Positions 49,491 through 58,069 of a stretch of 64,000 nucleotides of DNA are shown here, in pieces. Every line of letters starts with the position of its first letter. Positions within the stretch are counted from its first letter, which is position 1. This DNA comes from Castellaniella sp044508625 (GTDB lineage Bacteria; Pseudomonadota; Gammaproteobacteria; Burkholderiales; Burkholderiaceae_B): NCBI GenBank assembly GCA_044508625.1, contig JBIQHJ010000004.1:62001-126000 (forward strand), in the 5' to 3' direction. The notes beneath the pieces are model-generated. The model was not told the DNA's origin and made no database searches. It was given only the letters and a program-made list of their open reading frames with translations. The position numbers and the translations under genes were made by a program.

Positions 49491-52475
49491 ATGAAACGGA
49501 CCCTCCTGAAAACCATTCTTTTTGCCATCCCGCAAGTGTTGCGGGTGACCGCGCACAAATACCCCGCGTTCCGCGAGCAGATGCGTGAGCGCGATTGCGT
49601 CGTCCAGATCAAGCTCAAGGACAACTCGATCGGGCGTTACTACACGTTCACCGCCGGAAAGATCCGATCGACCGCGGGGATCCACGCAAACCCCGATGTG
49701 CTGATGCTGTTCCAGGACCTGCGGACCGCCCTCAAGTTCCTCAAGCCACCGATCAGCCAGGCCGACGTCATCCACGCGGCCAAGCAGTTCAAGATCATGG
49801 TCTTGGGCGCGGACGACCTCGTGGTCTGGTTCATGCAACTGATGAACCGCATGCAGACGGTGGGTTTGCAGTATGGGACGCCGATGAAGGACGGCTCGGT
49901 GCGCTATACGACCAACACCAATGGCGGGCCGCTGTTCGTCTATGTCAAGGACGGGAGGATCCTGCGCATGACGCCGATCGATTTCGACGACTCCGACGCG
50001 TCGAGCTGGTCGATCTCGGCGCGTGGCAAGACCTTCACGCCCAAGCGGCAGGCTACGGTCAACCCCTATGCCTTGGCGCTCAAGTCCCAGGTCTATTCGG
50101 ACAAGCGCGTGCTGTACCCGATGAAGCGTGTCGATTTCGATCCAAACGGTGAACGCAATCCCCAGAATCGCGGTAAATCCGAGTATGTGCGCATCAGTTG
50201 GGATGAGGCGCTCGACATCGTTGCCGGCGAGATCAAGCGGCAAAAGCGCGAGTACGGCCCCGGTTCGATCGCCATCCAGCATTGCTCGCACCACCAGTGG
50301 GGCAACGTCGGCTATTACCTCAGTGCGCTGCTACGCTTTGGCAACCTGATCGGTTTTACGCGAGTGCATCACAATCCCGATAGCTGGGAAGGCTGGTACT
50401 GGGGCGCCCAGCACCACTATGGCAATAGCCTGCGCGTCGGCTTGCCGGGGTTCTACGGAACGGTCGAGGACTGCCTGAAGGAAGCCGAGATGATCGTCTT
50501 CTGGTCGAGCGATCCAGAATCGACCAATGGCGTTTACGGCGGCTTCGAGGGCACTCAGCGTCGCCTGTGGGCCAAGGAGCTTGGCATCGAGTTCGTGCAT
50601 ATCGATCCGAACTACAACCCGACCGCACAGCTCTACGGCGGGAAATGGATCCCGGTTCGCCCCGGCACCGACCCCGCGCTGGCGATCGCAATCATGTATG
50701 TCTGGCTGACCGAGGGTCTCTATGACAAAGAGTACGTCGCCAAACGGACCTCGGGCTTCGAGGCGTGGCGCGACTACCTGCTCGGCAAGGACGATGGCGT
50801 TCCCAAGACCCCCGAATGGCAGGAAGACGAAACCGGCGTGCCGGCCGAGACGGTGCGTGCGCTGGCGCGCACCTGGGGCAGGAAAAAGACTTATCTCGCG
50901 CCGGGCGGGCTTGGAAATGGCTTTGGCGGGGCATGCCGCAACGGCACGGGCACGCAGTGGCCGCGCTGCATGATTTTGATGATGGCGATGCAGGGCTGGG
51001 GCAAGCCGGGAATCAATTTCGGCAATCTGCAGGCCGGAACGCCGGTCGACTACCGCTTCTACTTTCCCGGCTATGCCGAGGGCGGCATCTCGGGCGATTT
51101 GGCGTTCACGGCCTCGTCGGTCAACAACTATTGCCGCATGCCGCATCTGCTCAGCATGAATCCGGTCAAGCAGATGATTCCTCGCCAACGGCTGCCGGAG
51201 GCGATCGTCGACGGCCATGCCAGGGGCTACGCCTGGGACGGCTCCTCGCTCGAGGCGCAGTTCGCGCCCTACGAATATCCGATGCAAGGCTTTGCAAAGG
51301 TGCGGATGCTTTATCGCTACGGAGGTTCGACTTTCGGCACGATCGCCAATTCGACGCGCTTCATCGAGGCCTATCGCCACGAATCGCTCGACTTCATCGT
51401 CAACCAGTCGATCTATTTCGAAGGCGACACGCAGTTCGCCGACCTGATTCTGCCGGTCTGCACGTCCTTCGAGCGCTGGGACATCGGCGAGACGGCCGGT
51501 TGCGGCGGATACGTTCATCACGCCTACGGGCAGCTCAATCACCGGACGCTGGTGATGCAGCACAAATGCATCGAACCTCTCGGGGAATCGAAGTCCGACT
51601 ATCAGATCTTTCTCGAAATTCTCAGCCGGCTTGGGCTCGGCGCCATGTTCTCCGAAGGCTGCAGCGAGCTGGACTGGTGCAAGCGCATATTCGACTCGTC
51701 CGACCTCGGCGAGCGTATCAGTTGGGCGGACTTCCTGAAGAAAGGCTACTACGTCATCCCATCGGCAACCGAGGAAACGCGCGAGGCGACCTACATGCGC
51801 TGGTACGCCGAGGACCGGCATAAGGACGCTCCCGAGCCTGTGCCTCTGCCATCGCAATTCACCGAAGAATTTGGCAAGGGCCTGCAGACGCAATCGGGCA
51901 AACTCGAGTTCGTCTCGTCGTCGATCCAGCGCGGCGATCCCGGCAATCCGGACCGCCCGGCACTCAACCGTTATATCCCGGCATACGAAGGGTTGCGCAA
52001 CGCCGAGCTTGCCGCCCGTTATCCGCTCCAGATGATCACGACGCATTCGCGCTACAGCTTCCATACCTATTCGGATGGGAAGGACGGCACGATAAACGAC
52101 ATCGAGGATCATCGCATGCTCGTGGACGGCTATTACTACTGGGTCATGCGCATCAATTCCGAGGATGCGCGCGCGCGCGGCATCCGCCACCGCGACCTGG
52201 TCCGCGTATTCAACGATCGTGGCACGGTGATTTGCGCGGCGGATGTTTCACCGCTGGTTGCGCCGGGCATGGTCAAGAGCTTCGAGTCTTGCGCCGAGTT
52301 CGATCCGCTCGAGACCGCCGACGGCATCGTCGACCGCGGGGGCTGCCTCAATCTGTTGACACCGCAGCGTCCGCAGGCGCAAGGGACCGACGGCATGTCG
52401 TCGAACTCGTGCCTGGTCGAGATCGCGCTGTGGGTGCCAGCCGAGTCCGAGGCACCGCAGCCGCTCGTGGCCTGA
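49491..52475 (+). CDS. Transhydroxylase-like molybdopterin oxidoreductase, large subunit
   Basis: A 994-residue DMSO-reductase-family protein. From about residue 140 to the end it follows the large subunit of Pelobacter pyrogallol-phloroglucinol transhydroxylase: GGPLFVYVKDGRILRMTP, DFDPNGERNPQNRG, SHHQWGNVGYY and the HNPDSWEGWYWG motif with the probable Mo-ligand Ser298, flanked by Asp297 and Trp299. Active-site equivalents His267, Tyr275, the Tyr in PVDYRFYFPGY and the Cys and Tyr of CGGY are all kept. No N-terminal Fe-S motif, as in transhydroxylase. Residues 1-130 are an extra, SCP2-like domain (YYTFTAGKIRSTAGIHANPD). The third of three ATGs (49491) has GAAGGGG at the best spacing. Resorcinol hydroxylase of Azoarcus is a related enzyme. 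Confidence 0.9.
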   Translation: MKRTLLKTILFAIPQVLRVTAHKYPAFREQMRERDCVVQIKLKDNSIGRYYTFTAGKIRSTAGIHANPDVLMLFQDLRTALKFLKPPISQADVIHAAKQFKIMVLGADDLVVWFMQLMNRMQTVGLQYGTPMKDGSVRYTTNTNGGPLFVYVKDGRILRMTPIDFDDSDASSWSISARGKTFTPKRQATVNPYALALKSQVYSDKRVLYPMKRVDFDPNGERNPQNRGKSEYVRISWDEALDIVAGEIKRQKREYGPGSIAIQHCSHHQWGNVGYYLSALLRFGNLIGFTRVHHNPDSWEGWYWGAQHHYGNSLRVGLPGFYGTVEDCLKEAEMIVFWSSDPESTNGVYGGFEGTQRRLWAKELGIEFVHIDPNYNPTAQLYGGKWIPVRPGTDPALAIAIMYVWLTEGLYDKEYVAKRTSGFEAWRDYLLGKDDGVPKTPEWQEDETGVPAETVRALARTWGRKKTYLAPGGLGNGFGGACRNGTGTQWPRCMILMMAMQGWGKPGINFGNLQAGTPVDYRFYFPGYAEGGISGDLAFTASSVNNYCRMPHLLSMNPVKQMIPRQRLPEAIVDGHARGYAWDGSSLEAQFAPYEYPMQGFAKVRMLYRYGGSTFGTIANSTRFIEAYRHESLDFIVNQSIYFEGDTQFADLILPVCTSFERWDIGETAGCGGYVHHAYGQLNHRTLVMQHKCIEPLGESKSDYQIFLEILSRLGLGAMFSEGCSELDWCKRIFDSSDLGERISWADFLKKGYYVIPSATEETREATYMRWYAEDRHKDAPEPVPLPSQFTEEFGKGLQTQSGKLEFVSSSIQRGDPGNPDRPALNRYIPAYEGLRNAELAARYPLQMITTHSRYSFHTYSDGKDGTINDIEDHRMLVDGYYYWVMRINSEDARARGIRHRDLVRVFNDRGTVICAADVSPLVAPGMVKSFESCAEFDPLETADGIVDRGGCLNLLTPQRPQAQGTDGMSSNSCLVEIALWVPAESEAPQPLVA

Positions 52476-52549
52476 ACGTGAGCAGCGCTTCTCAGCAATG
52501 GATCGAATGCGGTGACGCGTGAGTCACCCTCGCCGATATGGAGTATCGA

Positions 52550-53416
52550 ATGGACAAGTGGAATCTGATCATAGATGTCGCCTTGTGCGAGAACTGCAAC
52601 AACTGCGTGCTGTCGACGAAGGATGAGCATTGCGACAATGATTTTCCGGGCTATGCGGCGCCACAGCCGCGCCATGGGCACGATTGGATAAGAATCACGC
52701 GCCATGTGCGCGGGTCGGCGCCGATGGTCGATGCGGCCTATTTGCCGACGACTTGTAATCATTGCGATGCGGCGCCCTGTATCAAGGCGGCAAAGGACGG
52801 CAGTATCTACAAACGCGATGATGGCATCGTCATTATCGACCCGGAAAAAGCCCGTGGCCGCAAGGATCTCGTCGATGCCTGTCCCTATGGCGTGATCTTT
52901 TGGAACGAGGAGCTGAATCTGCCCCAGAAATGGATTTTCGACGCGCACCTGCTCGACGCCGGAGCAAAAGAGCCGCGTTGCGTCCAGTCGTGCCCGACCG
53001 GGGCGATGACGTCCGTCAAGACTTCGGATGCGGAGATGGCCGCGATGGCAAAGCAGCAAGGCCTCGAAGTACTGCGGCCCGAGCTGGGCGCCAAACCGCG
53101 GGTCTATTACCGTAATTTGTACCGCTTCACAAAGTGCTTCATCGGCGGCAATGTCGTGGGCGAGGTGGACGGTGTCGTCGAGTGCATCGCCGGCGCGAAC
53201 GTTTCCCTGTTGCGTGAGGGGCGTGTGATCTCCCGGACGACGACGGACGCGTTCGGGGATTTCAAGCTCGATCGGCTGGATGCGAACAGCGGCCTCTATC
53301 ACGTCCGGATCGTGCATGATCGGCTTGGTAGCACCGAGTTGCCGGTCGAACTCGGCGAGAGCCAATATCTCGGGAAGATCCGGCTGGCGACCTCCCAGTT
53401 GCAGCCGGCCTCCTAG
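52550..53416 (+). CDS. Transhydroxylase-like Fe-S subunit with missing cluster ligands
   Basis: A 288-residue partner of the molybdoenzyme. N-terminal ferredoxin-type motifs: CENCNNC, then CNHCDAAPC, CPYGVIFWNEE and RCVQSCPTG; residues about 200-285 form a carboxypeptidase-regulatory/Cna-B-like beta domain, as in transhydroxylase beta. Compared with my recollection of the Pelobacter subunit, the fourth Cys of motif 1 is Thr (VLSTKDEH) and the CxxC of QKCTMCAHLL reads QKWIFDAHLL, leaving 9 of 12 ligands. One cluster is therefore likely lost or altered. The ATG at 52550 (GGAG 6 bp upstream) is preferred over 52538. Confidence 0.87.
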   Translation: MDKWNLIIDVALCENCNNCVLSTKDEHCDNDFPGYAAPQPRHGHDWIRITRHVRGSAPMVDAAYLPTTCNHCDAAPCIKAAKDGSIYKRDDGIVIIDPEKARGRKDLVDACPYGVIFWNEELNLPQKWIFDAHLLDAGAKEPRCVQSCPTGAMTSVKTSDAEMAAMAKQQGLEVLRPELGAKPRVYYRNLYRFTKCFIGGNVVGEVDGVVECIAGANVSLLREGRVISRTTTDAFGDFKLDRLDANSGLYHVRIVHDRLGSTELPVELGESQYLGKIRLATSQLQPAS

Positions 53417-53541
53417 GCGGCCATCCACACAAGCCGAGCTGTTTTTTTACCCCCACTGATCGCGGTGCTGGGCGTACGGATCCTGTGCGCCTCGCTTTAC
53501 CGTAGCCGCAACTTTTCAACGACTCAATGGAGCACATCAAA

Positions 53542-54426
53542 ATGAAAGTAGCATTCATCGGCCTCGGAAACATGGGCTCTGGCATCGCCAACTGCATTCT
53601 CAAGGGCGGTTTCGACTTGACGGTCTGGAACCGCACCGCGGCAAAGATGCAGCCGCTGATCGATGCCGGTGCGAAAGGTGCGGCCACCGCAAAGGAGGCC
53701 GTCGCCAATGCCGATGTCGTCATCACCAGCCTGATGGACGACAAGTCGATCATCGAGAACCTCACGAGCGAAAACGGCATTCTCGCCGGCCTGCGTCCGG
53801 GCGCTGTGCACGTTTGCGTGACGACGATCTCGCCGGATTGCGCCGATGAACTCGACAAGCTGCACAGGGCGCATGGCAGTCACTACGTCTCGGGTCCGAT
53901 CGTCGGCCGTCCGGATGCCGCTGCCGCCGGCCAGTTGACGACCTACCTCGCGGGTGATGCGGAAGCCATTGAGAAAATCACGCCCGTCTGCCGTGCCTAT
54001 ACGAAGCAGGTCACCGCCGCCGGTGATCAGCCGCGCCAAGCCAACATCATCAAGCTGTGCATCAACTACACGGTCGTCTCGGTGATCGAGCTGATTGGCG
54101 AAACCTACTGCTTTGCAGAAAAGGCGGGCGTCGATACCGAGCACCTGAAAGCGTTCTTCGAGGACGCCGCGTTCGCTCATCCGGCGCTCAAGCTCTATGC
54201 GCGCAAGCTGCATGCGCGTGACTTCGCCGGCCGCGGCGGCTTTGTCGCGAGCGGCGGCCTGAAGGACGTGCGGCTGATGCTGGCGACCTCGGAGGCCGCC
54301 GGCGCGCAGCTCGAGATCGGTCATATCGTCGAGCGCAAGCTCGCCGCGCTGGTCGCACAAGGCAAGGCGGAAACCGACTGGAGCGCGTTGTCCGAAATCA
54401 CCCGCCAGGAATGCGGTCTTGCCTGA
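53542..54426 (+). CDS. 3-Hydroxyisobutyrate dehydrogenase-family NAD(P) oxidoreductase
   Basis: A 294-residue beta-hydroxyacid dehydrogenase: Rossmann motif VAFIGLGNMGSGIANCILKGG, the glycine-rich substrate segment GPIVGRPDAAAAGQLTTYLAG and the catalytic Lys in ANIIKLCINYT. Members interconvert 3-hydroxy acids and semialdehydes (3-hydroxyisobutyrate, tartronate semialdehyde, succinate semialdehyde). Next to a ring hydroxylase it may reduce a semialdehyde ring product. The ATG at 53542 is chosen for its GGAG spacing and canonical N-terminus; an ATG at 53527 would add five residues. Confidence 0.9.
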   Translation: MKVAFIGLGNMGSGIANCILKGGFDLTVWNRTAAKMQPLIDAGAKGAATAKEAVANADVVITSLMDDKSIIENLTSENGILAGLRPGAVHVCVTTISPDCADELDKLHRAHGSHYVSGPIVGRPDAAAAGQLTTYLAGDAEAIEKITPVCRAYTKQVTAAGDQPRQANIIKLCINYTVVSVIELIGETYCFAEKAGVDTEHLKAFFEDAAFAHPALKLYARKLHARDFAGRGGFVASGGLKDVRLMLATSEAAGAQLEIGHIVERKLAALVAQGKAETDWSALSEITRQECGLA

Positions 54427-54443
54427 GCAAGCAGGGGGGGGCC

Positions 54444-54851
54444 ATGAGCGAATTACTCGTTCTCTTCGGATTCGTTTGGATCCTCGCCTCGGCGCTGATC
54501 GGCCTCGCCATCGCCGGCCGGCACGAGCCGCATGTCGCGTCGCTCGATGCGCTGGCCAGGCGAGGAGACCTGTTTGGCTATCACCGGGCGCTCGATGCGT
54601 ACAAGTGGCGCGTCACCGTTCATGCGCACGGAATGCTGTTCGCAATGGTTGCAATCGTCGTCGGGCTGGCCATGCCAAAGCTGGGCTATTCGTCGATCGT
54701 GAAGGACGCCATCGCGGCTGCGTTTGCCGTTGCCGCGGTCGTGTGGACGATTGGCGGCTTCTATTCGGCCAAAGCAGCAATGGCAATCGCCGACCTCATG
54801 TTCGTTGTTGCGATCGTGGCGACGATCATCGGTTTGGCGAGAGCCTTCTGA
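54444..54851 (+). CDS. Small four-helix membrane protein of unknown function
   Basis: A 135-residue integral membrane protein with about four hydrophobic helices. Helix 2 follows a His pair (VTVHAHGMLFAMVAIVVGLAMPKLGY) and helix 3 ends in an aromatic segment (WTIGGFYSAKAA). This layout is faintly like styrene oxide isomerase, a four-helix membrane enzyme with an AHSGPALNG...LPSLGF stretch, but the likeness is weak and read by eye. It starts 18 bp after the dehydrogenase stop, behind a run of eight G. Function unknown; its place in the operon suggests a pathway role. Confidence 0.6.
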   Translation: MSELLVLFGFVWILASALIGLAIAGRHEPHVASLDALARRGDLFGYHRALDAYKWRVTVHAHGMLFAMVAIVVGLAMPKLGYSSIVKDAIAAAFAVAAVVWTIGGFYSAKAAMAIADLMFVVAIVATIIGLARAF

Positions 54852-54916
54852 CCCCGACACGGGCTGCGTGGGTCGGACGGGTCGGAAGTCATGATCGCAA
54901 CGGGGGAATGGAGATT

Positions 54917-54942
54917 TAGGTATTTGGTGCCGTAGGTACCTA
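54917..54942. promoter_or_regulatory. Palindromic element before the outer-membrane channel gene
   Basis: TAGGTACCTA (54933-54942) is a perfect 10-bp palindrome, and TAGGTA at 54917-54922 repeats its left arm. It lies in the 204-bp gap after the membrane-protein gene. It may be an operator or part of a processing structure; nothing else is visible in the gap. Confidence 0.4.
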
Positions 54943-55055
54943 GGCGCGTCGATGACGCGGTGTTCCCGGCTGAACGCATTGGAACGAGGCGGGGGCCTCG
55001 TCCAGGCATCAAGGGGATGGCCGGGAGTTTTCTTCACTCAAAAGGAGACATTTTC

Positions 55056-55985
55056 ATGAAAGCAAGGAAGTTGGTCTTGGCATTGATGGTGGCTGCGGGG
55101 CTTTGCACAGTGGCGCAGGCCAAGGAGGGCGGCGACCAGTATCCCAACGGTGCAGAGCACTGGATGACCGGAGCATTGCCCCCGCCGGGCGATTATTTCC
55201 TCAATTCCGCCGGCTTCTACACTGGCAAGCTGCGCGACGGCAATGGCGACAAGGTCTCGGGTGCCAAGGTCGATGCCTGGTTCGACGCGCCGCGCTGGGT
55301 TCATGTGACGCCCTACCAGTTCCTGGGCGGCAGTTGGGCCTGGCACGTCATCGTGCCTGTCGTCCACCAACGCCTCGAGATGGGTGGGGGCTCGGACACG
55401 ACGACGGGCATCGGCGACGTTGCATTCAGTCCTTTCATCCTGGGCTGGCATAGCGGCGATTGGCACTGGGTGGCGGCGCTGGATATCAACGCGCCGACCG
55501 GCACCTACCATTCGGGAGAGCCGCGGCGCAGCATCGGCGCGAACTACTGGAGCTTCGAGCCGGTCTTTGCGGCGACGTACCGCAATGCCGAGGGCTGGGA
55601 GGCCTCGGCCAAGTTCATGTACAACTTCAAGACCACCAACAAGGATTTCCGGCCCGATCCGAGCCTGCCCAAGATGGACTACCACTCGGGTGACGAATTC
55701 CACATGGATTTCCTGGTGGGCAAGCACTTCGGCCCCTGGGGCGTGGGAGTCTCGGGCTATTACCTGCAGCAGACCACCAACGACGAACTCGATGGCGAGA
55801 CGATCAGCTCGGCCATGGGGCCGTGGTCGGACGGGCGCAAGGGCAGGGTGCTGGCCTTCGGGCCCAGCGTCAATTACGAGACCAAGTCGGGCATGCAGCT
55901 CGTCGGCCAGTGGCAGCATGAAACCATGGTCAAGAACCGCTTCGGCGGCGACAAGTTCTGGCTCAAGCTGATCATGCCGCTCTGA
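55056..55985 (+). CDS. Outer-membrane channel, phenol-degradation (MetA) type
   Basis: A 309-residue protein with a clear signal peptide (MKARKLVLALMVAAG...VAQAKEGG) and a body of alternating short beta-strands ending in KFWLKLIMPL, an outer-membrane barrel signature. The sequence (YLNSAGFYTG-like FLNSAGFYTGKLRDGNGDKV, HVTPYQFLGGSWAWHVIVPVV) fits the family often annotated as phenol meta-degradation outer-membrane protein, thought to let aromatic substrates through. AAGGAG precedes the ATG. Probably the outer-membrane entry route for the island's substrate. Confidence 0.8.
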   Translation: MKARKLVLALMVAAGLCTVAQAKEGGDQYPNGAEHWMTGALPPPGDYFLNSAGFYTGKLRDGNGDKVSGAKVDAWFDAPRWVHVTPYQFLGGSWAWHVIVPVVHQRLEMGGGSDTTTGIGDVAFSPFILGWHSGDWHWVAALDINAPTGTYHSGEPRRSIGANYWSFEPVFAATYRNAEGWEASAKFMYNFKTTNKDFRPDPSLPKMDYHSGDEFHMDFLVGKHFGPWGVGVSGYYLQQTTNDELDGETISSAMGPWSDGRKGRVLAFGPSVNYETKSGMQLVGQWQHETMVKNRFGGDKFWLKLIMPL

Positions 55986-56048
55986 GGTCGGCAGGGTCCT
56001 GCCGTTCCGGCATCGACACCCATCAGAATATTCTTCCAAGGAGACAAC

Positions 56049-57347
56049 ATGAATCCTCACATGAATGGGGCGTTGGGGGCTTTTTCCCCTTCCCGCCGCA
56101 GCACCCTCAAAAAGCTCGGTGGCCTGGGCGCCGCCGCCATGCTGCCCTTTCCCGCCGCGCACGCCGCGAGCAGCCTGAAGGTCGGCTTCGTCAGCCCCCA
56201 GACCGGCCCGCTGGCCGTCTTCGCCGAGTCCGATGCGTTTCTCCTTCAACAGGTCCGCAAGGCCCTGGAGGGCGGCGTCACCTTGGCCGGGCGCAAATAC
56301 CCTGTGGAAATCATCTACAAGGATTCCCAGTCCAGCTCGAACCGCGCCGCGGACGTCACGGCGGAACTGATCCTCAAGGACCAGGTGGACATCGTCGTCG
56401 CGGCCAGCACGCCGACGACCACCAATCCGGTGGCCGACCAGTGCGAGCTCAACGGCGTGCCCTGCATCACCAACGGCACCCCCTGGCAGTCGTACTTCTT
56501 CGGACGCGGCGGCAAGCCCGACACCGGTTTCGAATGGACCTGGCATTACTTCTGGGGCCTTGACGAAATCATCGGGGTATTCACTCATCTGTGGGATCAA
56601 CTGCCCACGAACAAGGTCGTCGGCGGGCTGTGGCCGAACGATTCGGATGGCAATGCCTGGACGGACCCCAACGTGGGGTTCCCGCCGGCGCTCTCCAAGA
56701 TCGGCTACAAATTGGTCGATCCGGGGCATTATCAGAGCCCCTCGGACAATTTCTCGGCCTATATCGGCGCCTTCAAGGAAAAGGGCGTCGGAATCGTCAC
56801 GGGCGTGGTGCCGCCCCCGGATTTCGCCAATTTCTGGGCCCAGGCCATCCGCCAGGACCTGCGTCCCGCCATCGTCACGGTCGGCAAGGCGTGCCAGCAC
56901 AACGCCACGGTCAAATCCTACGGCAGGCGGGCCGCCGGCCTCTCGCTGGAACTCTGGTGGTCGCCCGCCTTCTCTTTCACCTCCAGCTTGACAGGTCAGA
57001 CGGCCGCCGAGCTGGCCGAAGCGTTCACCGCGCATTCCGGCGTGCCCTGGAACATGCCTCTGGGCCTGAACCACTCGTTGTTCGAACTGGCTGCGGATGT
57101 GTTCAAGCGCGCCGCGGACCGCAGTCCGGAAGCGATCCGCGATGCCATCCGCGGCACGCGCCTGAACACGATTGCCGGTCCCATCGACTTTTCCTCGGGG
57201 CCGGTGCCCAACGTCTGCAAGACCGTGCTGGCCGGGGGTCAATGGAAGTGGCGCAACAAGGCCCTCGAACTGTTGCTGGTGGACAATAGCCACGCCGCCG
57301 GGATGCCGCTGCAGGATCAATTCGAGCCGATCCGGTACGACGTATGA
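56049..57347 (+). CDS. Liv-type ABC transporter substrate-binding protein, set 3 (Tat signal)
   Basis: A 432-residue binding protein of the LivJ/HAAT group with a twin-arginine N-terminus (SRRSTLKKLGGLGAAAMLPF) instead of a Sec signal, implying export after folding. The mature part begins LKVGFVSPQTGPLAVFAESDAFLLQQVRKAL and contains ASTPTTTNPVADQCELNGVPCITNGTPW. It differs strongly from the receptors of sets 1 and 2. Codon use is GC-rich. Gene order in this set is receptor-G-F-H-M, unlike the other two. The ATPase gene overlaps its end by 4 bp. Confidence 0.9.
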   Translation: MNPHMNGALGAFSPSRRSTLKKLGGLGAAAMLPFPAAHAASSLKVGFVSPQTGPLAVFAESDAFLLQQVRKALEGGVTLAGRKYPVEIIYKDSQSSSNRAADVTAELILKDQVDIVVAASTPTTTNPVADQCELNGVPCITNGTPWQSYFFGRGGKPDTGFEWTWHYFWGLDEIIGVFTHLWDQLPTNKVVGGLWPNDSDGNAWTDPNVGFPPALSKIGYKLVDPGHYQSPSDNFSAYIGAFKEKGVGIVTGVVPPPDFANFWAQAIRQDLRPAIVTVGKACQHNATVKSYGRRAAGLSLELWWSPAFSFTSSLTGQTAAELAEAFTAHSGVPWNMPLGLNHSLFELAADVFKRAADRSPEAIRDAIRGTRLNTIAGPIDFSSGPVPNVCKTVLAGGQWKWRNKALELLLVDNSHAAGMPLQDQFEPIRYDV

Positions 57348-58069
57348 AACCTTTGATCGAAGTCTTGGAGATCGCCAAGTCCTTCGGCAGCTTGCGGGTG
57401 CTGGAGGGCCTGTCCTTCTCGCTCCCGCAAGGCGAGGTGCTGGGGGTGATCGGTCCGAACGGCGCGGGCAAGACCACGCTGTTCAACCTGATCGCCGGGG
57501 ACCTGCAGCCCGGCCGCGGCCAGGTGGTGTTCGATGGCCAGGACGTCACCCGGCTGCCGTCGGCACGGCGCTGTCGCCTGGGCATCGGCCGCACCTATCA
57601 GATTCCGCACCCCTTCGTCGGGATGACGGTCTACGAGAACGTCCTGGTGGGAGCGAGCTTCGGGGCGGGCCGCAGCGAACGCGAGGCGCGGGAGCCCGCC
57701 CGTCGGTCGCTGGAGCTCACCGGGCTGCTCGGCAAGGCCAATCGGATCTCGGGCAGCCTGCCGCTGCTCGACCGCAAGCGCCTCGAGCTGGCCCGGGCCC
57801 TGGCGACCGAGCCGCGTGTGCTGCTGCTCGACGAGATCGCCGGCGGGCTCAGCGATCCGGAGGTCGCCGAGCTCATCAAGACCATCCAGACGATCCGCGG
57901 TCTGGGGGTCTCGATGATCTGGATAGAGCACATCGTCCATGCGCTGATGGCGGTGGCCGACCAGTTGCTGGTGCTCGATGCCGGGACGGTGCTGGTGCAG
58001 GGCGTGCCCGAGGTGGTGATGCAGGATGCCCGGGTGCGCGAAGTCTATATGGGGATAGCGCTCGAATGA
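57344..58069 (+). CDS. Liv-type ABC ATPase (LivG-like), set 3
   Basis: A 241-residue ATPase: Walker A GPNGAGKTT, GRTYQIPHPFVGMTVYENVLVG, an atypical signature LPLLDRKRLELARALA, Walker B VLLLDEIAGGL (Ile after the catalytic Glu where Pro is usual) and WIEHIVH. Such deviations occur in a branch of LivG-type ATPases linked to aromatic-acid transporters. ATGA overlaps join it to its neighbours. Confidence 0.92.
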   Translation: MKPLIEVLEIAKSFGSLRVLEGLSFSLPQGEVLGVIGPNGAGKTTLFNLIAGDLQPGRGQVVFDGQDVTRLPSARRCRLGIGRTYQIPHPFVGMTVYENVLVGASFGAGRSEREAREPARRSLELTGLLGKANRISGSLPLLDRKRLELARALATEPRVLLLDEIAGGLSDPEVAELIKTIQTIRGLGVSMIWIEHIVHALMAVADQLLVLDAGTVLVQGVPEVVMQDARVREVYMGIALE

